Positions 19,801 to 26,206 of a stretch of 36,787 nucleotides of DNA are shown one piece after another (positions within the stretch are counted from its first letter, which is position 1; each line of letters begins with the position of its first letter). The DNA comes from Bacteroidales bacterium (GTDB lineage: Bacteria > Bacteroidota > Bacteroidia > Bacteroidales > WCHB1-69). The notes under the pieces were generated by a model that ran no database searches, was not told the DNA's origin, and worked only from the letters and a program-made list of their open reading frames with translations. A program made the translations under genes and the position numbers. The DNA lies in contig JAISAD010000002.1 in the NCBI GenBank assembly GCA_031266895.1, forward strand, positions 1-36,787. Direction: 5' to 3'.

Positions 19801-21358
19801 GGCAAGCAGCGGCAATGAGCTTACCGCTACCCGGCCGGAATGCAGGGGATTGACTTTCAATGCGGCGACGGCCGATTTTGACTTTGGCACAAATATTATC
19901 AAATGTACCGGAGTGCGCTACATTGATGTGGGCGATGCCGCCGTAATTCCCGATAACGGACTGATTACCATTAGAGAACATGCCGACATGGATTTGCTGA
20001 CCGGTGCCCGCATCGTAGCCGGCCGTCTTGGCAAATTCCATGAGCTGTACCGCTGCACCATAAAAATTACAGCCAAAAACAACATGCGCGGCTCGGGCAG
20101 TTACGACTATGTGGATGAAACCGATAGGGTACAGACTGTTGCCATGGACTCTATATGGTTTTATCAGCAGACAAGGGCAGTAGGGAAAATTTCGCCTGAA
20201 AGCGATTTCAAGCTCAGTCCGCATTTTGGCTTTGACGGCAGGGTAGAGCTGAATAGCCTCAACGAATTTCTCTATTTTGTGGGCGGCGTTGAAATTATGC
20301 ACGATTGCGACAACGTCAAATACGCCCGCCTGCGCATCCTGCAGCAGGTAAATCCGAAAGCTATCTACCTGGAAATCCACAATCGCAGCAAGGATGTAGC
20401 AGACCGCAAGGCAGTAGTGGCCATAGCTTCGGCCAACCGCACAGGACGCATCTATACCTGCTTCGGTGCAGCCAAAGACCAGTTTAATGATGCGGAATAT
20501 ATTTCAACATTCGGCTACATCACCTACGACCACGCCTCTAACGAATTTCGGGCAGCCTCCATGGCCAAACTGGAAGACCCCTCGCAGCCCGGCAATATTA
20601 TTCGCTTGAATAAGTATGACTGCATAGCCACCGGAACGGGAGCTATTGACATGGGAACTAAGCTGGGACGGGTGGACTTTAAGACTTCGGGCACGATTAC
20701 CAATTATATGAAAAGCGACTCGGCCGACATGCGCCTCTCGGCCTCTATTGACTTTTTCTTCTGCGAGCCGGCCATGAAAGTAATGACGGACGATATTGAA
20801 AATTCAGGCTCGATTGATTTCTTTGACCCCTCCTCAGACGACGATTACGAGCAGGCTTTATTCAACATGCTGGGCGAAAAGGCCTACGAAAAATACAAGA
20901 GCGAACTGGCAAATACCGGCCGCGTAAAGAAAATACCCGATGCGCTAAAAATAAAATTCCTCTTCTCCAACGTCAAATTCAGGTGGGACGAGGCAAACTC
21001 GGCCTTTATTTCGCAAGCGCAGCTCTATCTGGCTGTTTGCAACAGCAAAGAGGTGGACAGGGTAATGCCCGGCCGCTTGGTAATAGAAAAAAAAGGCTCG
21101 CGCAACCGTTTCTACTTCTACACCGAATTTGACAGCCACTTCTATTTCTTCCAGTTTGAAAACAACAGCATGTACGGCTTTTCGTCCAGCACCGCATTCA
21201 ACGAAGCCATTCAGGCAGTATCGCCCAGCAAGCGCGCCTTGAACTCGGCCAGGGGTCTGCCCGCCTACAGCTATAAGCTGGGTAACCGCAGCCAAAAAAA
21301 CAAATTCGTAAAGAAATACTACAGCCTTCCCAAAGCGGAAGAAGGCAGCGGAGAATAG
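16871..21358 (+). CDS. Large secreted hypothetical protein (~1496 aa)
   Basis: Start re-assigned to MRRFSLVIFLISVSFFVSAQ (signal peptide). TATTTTTG -7 box at 16841-16848. No recognised domain beyond a possible winged-helix-like stretch (LNQVCSHFKKSPVDIRRLLIDMAAFGFIEYD). Confidence 0.85.
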   Translation: MRRFSLVIFLISVSFFVSAQKFSGFSGDVAKTADEVKAFIETAPKDRQREGDELVKQFELLWNKGAVAAPVQHDFIETANQLIDKKLRPFPHFRAFMLAYLAFAQSEHIDIHADWKSCVSYFINSEPGKFSDYMNTYADFFRGKYLNNKSNVKWRVDGSLDRMGIDKEPYLSFKNVDLTGASLQDSLTIINTSGRFFPLSGNWEGKGGEVNWARAGLTDQVKATLDNYRVEVKFAFFKAENVTFYYPKLFARPLKGRLEEKAGLEVSEEKATYPRFKSYENTLTVKGMYENVDYIGGFEMRGGSVLGSSDSIIPAKVLVRNAKGKLVVKVESYSFLFRPQNLLSQDARISVYFDTDSIYHPAANFKYNSDMRELIVSRPKDGVGRSPFFDSYHKMDIYAESIQWKTDMERIEIKPLVGMQSSSPARFESQNYFNSQVMREMQGFNEINPLYTLWEVFHRNKLNPLTLNQVCSHFKKSPVDIRRLLIDMAAFGFIEYDVINDRIIYRRKLAQYLNNDIDKMDYDNIVLESNTHFATIDLVTNRLNITGCEFFVLSDAQIVNVYPTGGKVTVKRNRDMDFSGKIIAGLFDFASHQCEFNYDKFEVGMNVIDTLILYSEDMNAPVNMYGEHKLRRIRSVIEELSGTLYIDVPGNKSGRVDYPDYPMFEARKGGHVFYDKQEVLGGVYTRDRFHFSLDRFIIKNLDNFSIDSMKFSGRLISGGIFEDIEEPLQIRPDFSLGFVYKTNPSGIKMYEGRATYHNVIDLSNRGLRGKGTIQYLTSTTIADDYIFYLDSTTGNPSSHVVAPQIAGTEYPPASVVNARLFWQPYQEQMFVYTKNSLMDIFGETRLSGFSRLTPSGMYGGGVLDFKRADLISQHFTFLHHALLADSSNLRIFMTEEKKEQVFSTSNYLSDINFQTRKGAFTSRDGFSEVFFIKNEYKARADYFEWSPIDDNLLSFKWNDPYAGVDINGQPARDLMDMASSGNELTATRPECRGLTFNAATADFDFGTNIIKCTGVRYIDVGDAAVIPDNGLITIREHADMDLLTGARIVAGRLGKFHELYRCTIKITAKNNMRGSGSYDYVDETDRVQTVAMDSIWFYQQTRAVGKISPESDFKLSPHFGFDGRVELNSLNEFLYFVGGVEIMHDCDNVKYARLRILQQVNPKAIYLEIHNRSKDVADRKAVVAIASANRTGRIYTCFGAAKDQFNDAEYISTFGYITYDHASNEFRAASMAKLEDPSQPGNIIRLNKYDCIATGTGAIDMGTKLGRVDFKTSGTITNYMKSDSADMRLSASIDFFFCEPAMKVMTDDIENSGSIDFFDPSSDDDYEQALFNMLGEKAYEKYKSELANTGRVKKIPDALKIKFLFSNVKFRWDEANSAFISQAQLYLAVCNSKEVDRVMPGRLVIEKKGSRNRFYFYTEFDSHFYFFQFENNSMYGFSSSTAFNEAIQAVSPSKRALNSARGLPAYSYKLGNRSQKNKFVKKYYSLPKAEEGSGE

Positions 21359-21389
21359 CGAGCAACGGCTTCGTGCCTCGCAATGACGG
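21357..21389. repeat. Solitary REP-like sequence (CCGTCATTGCGAGGCACGAAGCCGTTGCTCGCT on minus strand)
   Basis: GCGAG...CTCGC arms; resembles the widespread CGTCATTGCGAGG-type intergenic repeat (recalled, not searched). Confidence 0.4.
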
Positions 21390-21398
21390 ATAATTATC

Positions 21399-21497
21399 AA
21401 AAAAAGCAACGGGGTTACTAACTACCCCGTTGCTTCCTTTAAATACAAACCATTAAATATAAAAAAATTTAAACTGCATGAATAAACAAGAAACATG
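21399..21497 (-). ncRNA. Array unit 1 putative sRNA
   Basis: -7 box 21503-21510; hairpin 21405-21434 (agcaacggggttactaactaccccgttgct) then T-tract on minus strand. 5' end estimated. Confidence 0.6.
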
Positions 21498-21651
21498 CGC
21501 TGCAAAAATAGCAAAAAAAAATGAATAACAGCGTAAAACAGCAAAAAAAACCTTCAACCTACTTTACAACTAACCTTCCGCAGTAAAATTGCCGCTAAAA
21601 TGCCAGCATCATTCCGCAACACGCTCCGTTGGAACAGGAAAAATGAGCATC

Positions 21652-21729
21652 AAAAAAAGCAACGGGGTAGTTTAGAAACCTCGTTGCTTCCACAAAAAAT
21701 TCAAGCTGCATGAATAATCAAGAAACATG
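21652..21729 (-). ncRNA. Array unit 2 putative sRNA
   Basis: -7 box 21735-21742; hairpin 21658-21688; T-tract. Confidence 0.6.
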
Positions 21730-21881
21730 CGCTGCAAAAATAGAAAAAAAAATGAATAACAGCACAAAACGGCAAAAAATCTTCAATCTACTTAATTAAC
21801 CTGCTGCGGTAAAATTGCCGCTAAAATACAAACATCATTCTGTAACACGCTCCGCTGGAGCAGGAAAGGTGAGCATTTTTT

Positions 21882-21940
21882 AAAAAAAAACAACGGGCTA
21901 CTTAACCCCATATGCGCCCGTTGCCTTCTTTCATTAAAAA
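21882..21940 (-). ncRNA. Array unit 3 putative sRNA (shortest variable segment, 22 nt)
   Basis: -7 box 21946-21953; hairpin 21891-21923; T9 tract. Confidence 0.55.
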
Positions 21941-22097
21941 CGCTGCAAAAATAGAAAAAAAAAGTGAATAACAGCACAAAAACGGCAAAAAAAATCTTCA
22001 ATCTATTTAATTAATTAACCTGCCGCAGTAAAATTGCCGCTAAAATGCAAACATCACTCCGCAACACGCTCCGCTGGAGCGGGAAAAATTGAGCATC

Positions 22098-22192
22098 AAA
22101 AAAAAGCAACGGGCTATACAATAGCCCGTTGCCTCCTTCTAAATAAAATATAAAATTAAAAAATTAAAAATCGCATGAATGATAAAAACATG
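22098..22192 (-). ncRNA. Array unit 4 putative sRNA
   Basis: -7 box 22198-22205; hairpin 22106-22132 (gcaacgggctat-aca-atagcccgttgc, 12-bp stem); T8. Confidence 0.65.
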
Positions 22193-22347
22193 CACTGCAA
22201 AAATAGGAAAAAAAATGAATAACAGCGCAAAACGGCAAAAAAAAACCTTCAACCTGTCTTACAACTAACTTACCGCAGTAAAAATTGCCGCTAAAATGCC
22301 AGCATCATTCCGCAACACGCTCCATTGGAACAGTAACAATGAGCATC

Positions 22348-22414
22348 AAAAAAAGCAACGGAGCTAGCTGCTCCGTTGCCCCTTTTCATGCTAATGAAAA
22401 CGTACATTTATTTC
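22348..22414 (-). ncRNA. Array unit 5 putative sRNA
   Basis: -7 box 22420-22427; hairpin 22355-22379 (gcaacggagc...gctccgttgc); T7; upstream hairpin TTTTCAT-TAGC-ATGAAAA. Confidence 0.65.
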
Positions 22415-22567
22415 CGCTGCAAAAATAGGGAAAAAAAATGAATAACAGCGCAAAACAGCAAAAAAAATCTTCAACCTGTTTCACGATTAACTTACCGCAG
22501 TAAAAATTGCCGCTAAAAAGCAAACAACCTTCTGCAACACGCTCCATTGGAACAGAAAAAAAGCATC

Positions 22568-22634
22568 AAAAAAAACAACGGGGCTAGCTGCCCCGTTGCC
22601 CCTTTTCATAAAATATGAAACAGAGCCTTATTTT
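22568..22634 (-). ncRNA. Array unit 6 putative sRNA
   Basis: -7 box 22640-22647; hairpin 22576-22598 (caacggggc...gccccgttg); T8; upstream hairpin TTTCAT-ATTTT-ATGAAA. Confidence 0.65.
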
Positions 22635-22791
22635 CGCTGCAAAAATAGCAAAAAAAATGAATAGCAGCGCAAAACGGCAAAAAAAAAAATCTTTAACCTG
22701 TTTCACAATTAACTTACCGCAGTAAAAATTGCCGCTAAAATGCCAGCATCATTCCGCAACACGCTCCATTGGAACAGTAACAATGAGCATC

Positions 22792-22872
22792 AAAAAAAGC
22801 AACGGGATACCTTATTGCCCGTCGCCTTCAATTTAACAAAAAATTTTAATGTGCATGAAGCAAAAAAACATG
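22792..22872 (-). ncRNA. Array unit 7 putative sRNA
   Basis: -7 box 22878-22885; hairpin 22799-22825; T7. Confidence 0.6.
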
Positions 22873-22963
22873 CGCTGCAAAAATAGAAAAAAATATTGAA
22901 TAACGGCACAAAACGGCAAAAATAAATATTCGTTACAGAAAACAATCGCCCGTGCAATTCATT

Positions 22964-23077
22964 AAAAAAAAGCAACGGGCTACTGTAAAACCCGTTGCCT
23001 CCTTCTTTTTATTTATGAGTAAACCTCTTTGCGCTTCAGAAACGCTACCAAAACCAAAAGCGCACAAAAATCAAAAG
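22964..23077 (-). ncRNA. Array unit 8 putative sRNA (longest variable segment, 84 nt)
   Basis: -7 box 23083-23090; hairpin 22972-22998; T8. Confidence 0.6.
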
Positions 23078-23233
23078 CGCTGCAAAAATAGCAAAAAAAA
23101 ATGAATAACAGCACAAAACGGCAAAAAAAAAACCTTCAACCTGCTTTACAACTAACCTTCCGCGGTAAAATTGCCGCTAAAATGCAAACATCACTCCGCA
23201 ACACGCTCCATTGAAACAGTAACAATGAGCATC

Positions 23234-23293
23234 AAAAAAAGCAACGAGCTATATAGCAGCCCGTTGCCCCTCTCATTATGTACAATTTATCTT
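23234..23293 (-). ncRNA. Array unit 9 putative sRNA
   Basis: -7 box 23299-23306; hairpin 23241-23267; T7. Confidence 0.6.
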
Positions 23294-23449
23294 CGCTGCA
23301 AAAATAGAAAAAAATATTGGATAATAGCACAAAACGGTAAAAAAAAACCTTCAACCTGTCTTACAGCCAACTTTCCGCGGTAAACTTTCCGCTAAAAAGC
23401 CAGCATCCTTCCGCAACACGCTCCGCTTGAAACAGGAAAAATGAGCATC

Positions 23450-23510
23450 AAAAAAAAACAACGGGCTATATAACAGCCCGTTGCCCCTTTCGTCATGAAA
23501 GTATTTTATG
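23450..23510 (-). ncRNA. Array unit 10 putative sRNA
   Basis: -7 box 23516-23523; hairpin 23459-23483; T9. Confidence 0.6.
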
Positions 23511-23554
23511 TACTGCAAAAATAGAAAAAATATTGGATAACAGCACAAAACGAC

Positions 23555-23623
23555 AAAAAAAAGACAACGGGGCTAGCTGCCCCGTTGTCCCTTTTCACAA
23601 AATATGAAAACATACATTCTTTT
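23555..23623 (-). ncRNA. Array unit 11 putative sRNA
   Basis: -7 box 23629-23636; hairpin 23563-23589 (gacaacggggc...gccccgttgtc); T8. Confidence 0.65.
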
Positions 23624-23762
23624 CGCGGCAAAAATAGTAAAAAAAAATGAATAACAGCGCAAAACGGCAAAAAAAACCTTTAACCTGTCTTACAGCCAAC
23701 TTTCCGCTAAAAAGCAAACAACCTTCTGCAACACGCTCCATTGGAACAGAAAAAAAGCATCA

Positions 23763-23830
23763 TAAAATAACAACGGGGCCAGCGGCCCCGTTGCTCCTTT
23801 TCATAGAATTATGAAACAGAATATTTTTCT
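23763..23830 (-). ncRNA. Array unit 12 putative sRNA (interrupted T-tract)
   Basis: -7 box 23836-23843; hairpin 23771-23793; T-tract interrupted (TTATTTTATG). Confidence 0.5.
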
Positions 23831-23973
23831 CGCGGCAAAAATAGCAAAAAAAAATGAATAACAGCGCAAAACGGCAAAAAAAAACTTCAATCTACTTATA
23901 TTAAATAATTTGCCGTGGTAAAATTGCCGCTAAAATGCAAACATCTCTCTGTTGAAACAGGAAAAAAAGCATC

Positions 23974-24037
23974 AAAAAAAAGCAACGGGCTATATCGCAG
24001 CCCGTTGCCTATGGAAAAGTGTAATGCACTTAAAAAG
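23974..24037 (-). ncRNA. Array unit 13 putative sRNA (first in transcription direction)
   Basis: -7 box 24043-24050; hairpin 23982-24008; T8. Confidence 0.6.
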
Positions 24038-24196
24038 CACTGCAAAAATAGTAAAAAAAAATGAATAACAGCACAAAACGGCAAAAAAAACTTCAATCTA
24101 CCTTATAATTAACTTTCCGCGGTAAAATTGCCGCCCTGCTGCCATACTGCACACATACACGCCCGCAGCAAGCCATCGCCGTCAATCAATTAATAA

Positions 24197-24511
24197 TCAC
24201 GCTTTCTGCCGGCCCTTCAGGACCCTCCTTGCCGTGCGAATTGGAATAGCGGGCATAAAGATGCGCCTCTGTAGCCCTCTGCTCCATGCGAAATCTGCAA
24301 GTATTAGCGGGAAACCTGCAGGAGGTAGCTCGAAAGCTGCTCTTGAAATCCCAAAAACTGCAAATATTAACAAGAAAACTGCATACGGAAATACGAGGCT
24401 GGGGAGCGCATTTTGAGACAGTGCTGCCGTGCGGCTTAAAATGCCCGAAAACGGCATCTCGAGAGCGGTATTCCGACTCGCCGATAGTGCAGTACAAACT
24501 GTTGCTGGCAT
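24197..24511 (-). CDS. Possible small protein (104 aa) at the upstream edge of the sRNA array
   Basis: ATG (MPATVCTALSASRN...) about 37 nt downstream of a TATTTTTG box (24548-24555, -). No recognised domain and overlapping ORFs in other frames. Confidence 0.3.
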   Translation of the reverse strand: MPATVCTALSASRNTALEMPFSGILSRTAALSQNALPSLVFPYAVFLLIFAVFGISRAAFELPPAGFPLILADFAWSRGLQRRIFMPAIPIRTARRVLKGRQKA

Positions 24512-24547
24512 TGATTTAGGAGTTTTGATGATTAAAATATTCGGCTG

Positions 24548-24555
24548 CAAAAATA
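24548..24555 (-). promoter_or_regulatory. TATTTTTG -7 box just past the acyltransferase stop codon
   Basis: + strand ggctgcaaaaatacaaaaataatgg; no clear -33 TTG at expected spacing. Confidence 0.4.
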
Positions 24556-24588
24556 CAAAAATAATGGCAAAGTCAGATATTTTCGTTA

Positions 24589-25962
24589 TTACTTTACAAT
24601 CCTGTCGAGAATAGCCACAATCTGAGCGCGAATGCTCTTGGCTTTGTGGTACAGGAAATCGCCGCGCCACCAGAATCCAAAGCGGGTAAACCTCATCAGC
24701 TGCTTCTTTACCATTATTTTTCCTCTTATATATACTACCAGGCTTACAGGCACAGACCCCAGATAGCACAGCGCAATCCACCACACTCCCGTAATATGCC
24801 ACACTGTAATAAAGGTAGCAATAAACCAAATGGGGTAAGAAATCAGGCAGGAGATGCCGAAATGAAACGAGTTGTGAAGCATCGGATCTTTTATCTTTCT
24901 GGTTATTAGCGTGCTGGCATTATAGGGTATAAAGTTGGTAATGCAGCCGTAAATTAAAAGCGGAATCAGCAGCAGCGCCAGCAGAGTTCTGAAAACAACT
25001 GTTCCAAACGAAATCTTCTCGGCCAGAACCCAGTCGTAAACATGCAGCTTGTCGAGAGTAACGGAGTACTCGCGTGCCTTCAGCATCAAGGCATTAAAAT
25101 CTTCGGGATTATCGTCCCGCAACCGGTCAACCGAAGCTACAATCTTTTGTTCCGCCTTGAGGATGTTGGGATAGTACCAGGCCTTTTGCCCCTCCCTCTT
25201 CACCACATTCCTGGCATAAAGTGTTCTTAAAATATCATACTCTTCATACAGCGCCTTATCCTTAATATTAAGCATCAGCCCCTGAATTCTCTCATGCGCC
25301 CACTCTGTTAAGACCTTTCTGGCCCTGTCGGGATGCTCCCTGTACAAATCGTACAGCTCTTCAAACGAGAAAGGCTCTCCGACGGTGATAATCAGCTTGT
25401 GCTGAAACCCGAAGTAGTGGGAGTAGTGGTTGGAACAGGGCAAGATATAGACAGGCTTTTCAAAGTTCATCTCCTCGGCAGCCGAGAAGGCAATGCGGGC
25501 AAAGCCCTTTTTGAAAGAGCCCAGGTGATGGCAATCCTCATGTCCTGCCTCAGGAAAAAGGCACACCACGCCGTTGTCCGAAAGGATGCGGGCAGATTTG
25601 CTGAAAATAGCCGAGTTTTCGCGCACGCTTCCGCTACCGCTGCTCGCATCGCGTGCCCTGTAAGCAGGCATAATGCGCAGAAGGCGCAGCAGCTTGGCCA
25701 CAAAATCCTTCTTAAAAATATCGGAACGGGCTATGAAAACAGGATAGCGTCCATCCTTTCTGAAGGCAAAGAGAATGCCCAGGGCATCAGACAGCCCGTT
25801 TTGATGATTGCTTATTACCACTACAGGCTTTTTTCTGGGTATGCGCTCCCGATTCAGCACATAATATTTGCTGTAGAAGATGTATTCGTGAAAAAAATTA
25901 ATGTACGGATGCAGTACGGAGTACTTAAAGTTGGGCTTATCTACACGTTCAAAATCAATCAT
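24589..25962 (-). CDS. PlsC-like 1-acyl-sn-glycerol-3-phosphate acyltransferase family membrane protein
   Basis: VVISNHQNGLSDALGILFAF (acyltransferase HX4D-like block), VCLFPEAGHED, C-terminal TM segments; TATTTTTGCAGC upstream near 25990. Confidence 0.75.
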   Translation of the reverse strand: MIDFERVDKPNFKYSVLHPYINFFHEYIFYSKYYVLNRERIPRKKPVVVISNHQNGLSDALGILFAFRKDGRYPVFIARSDIFKKDFVAKLLRLLRIMPAYRARDASSGSGSVRENSAIFSKSARILSDNGVVCLFPEAGHEDCHHLGSFKKGFARIAFSAAEEMNFEKPVYILPCSNHYSHYFGFQHKLIITVGEPFSFEELYDLYREHPDRARKVLTEWAHERIQGLMLNIKDKALYEEYDILRTLYARNVVKREGQKAWYYPNILKAEQKIVASVDRLRDDNPEDFNALMLKAREYSVTLDKLHVYDWVLAEKISFGTVVFRTLLALLLIPLLIYGCITNFIPYNASTLITRKIKDPMLHNSFHFGISCLISYPIWFIATFITVWHITGVWWIALCYLGSVPVSLVVYIRGKIMVKKQLMRFTRFGFWWRGDFLYHKAKSIRAQIVAILDRIVK

Positions 25963-26173
25963 AACTGTTTATTTATAATAATTAAGCTGCAAAAATACAA
26001 AAAAAGGCAACGCCTTTAATTTTCTTAATCAAATTATTTTCGCGTGATGTTAAGCATGTGTCTGTCTGCTTTAAAAGAATTAAAAAACATCGGGCAGAGA
26101 AGGGCTGCCCCAGGCCTGTTTTATGTCGCCAAAGCTCTGATGGAGACAGGGCTGCCATATCAAAAAATTAGTG

Positions 26174-26181
26174 TATTTTTG
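26174..26181 (+). promoter_or_regulatory. TATTTTTG -7 box for pyrG
   Basis: gtgtatttttgcgc, 26 bp before the ATG. Confidence 0.55.
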
Positions 26182-26206
26182 CGCTTTTTAAAATATAAAT
26201 GCGATT

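Larger units (their letters stand above)
21399..24135 (-). repeat. Tandem array of 13 promoter - variable segment - terminator units (putative sRNA gene array)
   Basis: Repeating order on minus strand: TTTTG-(~22 nt)-TATTTTTGC, variable 22-84 nt, GCAACGG-hairpin-T7-9, then a spacer mostly of 147-152 bp containing GAGCGTGTTGCGGAATGATG...TTTTAGCGGCAATTTTACTGCGG... Confidence 0.9.

Noticed and set aside
19103-20380. 425-aa minus-strand ORF
   Set aside because: Antisense to the strongly supported giant CDS; composition-driven, no recognisable motifs.
21399-22872. Short leader peptides in the sRNAs (e.g. MFLVYSCSLNFF... in unit 1, MFLDYSCSLNF... in unit 2)
   Set aside because: Only a subset of units has a similar ATG-led peptide; others have none or unrelated ones, so coding is not the shared feature, though Ribo-seq could reopen this.
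21792-24096. Minus-strand 60-70 aa ORFs in the array (21792-22001, 22790-22975, 23351-23548, 23896-24096)
   Set aside because: They run through the terminator hairpins and promoter A-tracts; variable A-tract lengths shift frame from unit to unit; similarity follows from DNA repetition.
21399-24135. CRISPR array
   Set aside because: Repeat period is ~200-250 bp with long conserved spacers, not 24-40 bp repeats with uniform unique spacers, and there are no cas genes.
21399-24135. Integron attC cassette array
   Set aside because: Hairpins lack RYYYAAC/GTTRRRY core pairs at the right positions, cassettes hold no ORFs, and no integrase is in the window.
26003-26017. AAAGGC-AAC-GCCTTT hairpin upstream of the acyltransferase promoter
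   Set aside because: Short and AT-flanked; could be a weak terminator but lacks an obvious upstream minus-strand gene, so left uncalled.
25333-26019. 228-aa plus-strand ORF
   Set aside because: Antisense to the acyltransferase gene and crosses its promoter.
26092-26160. GGGCAG...CTGCCC hairpin and repeated GGGCTGCC upstream of pyrG as an attenuator
   Set aside because: The -7 box at 26174 lies downstream, so this sequence would not be in the pyrG leader.
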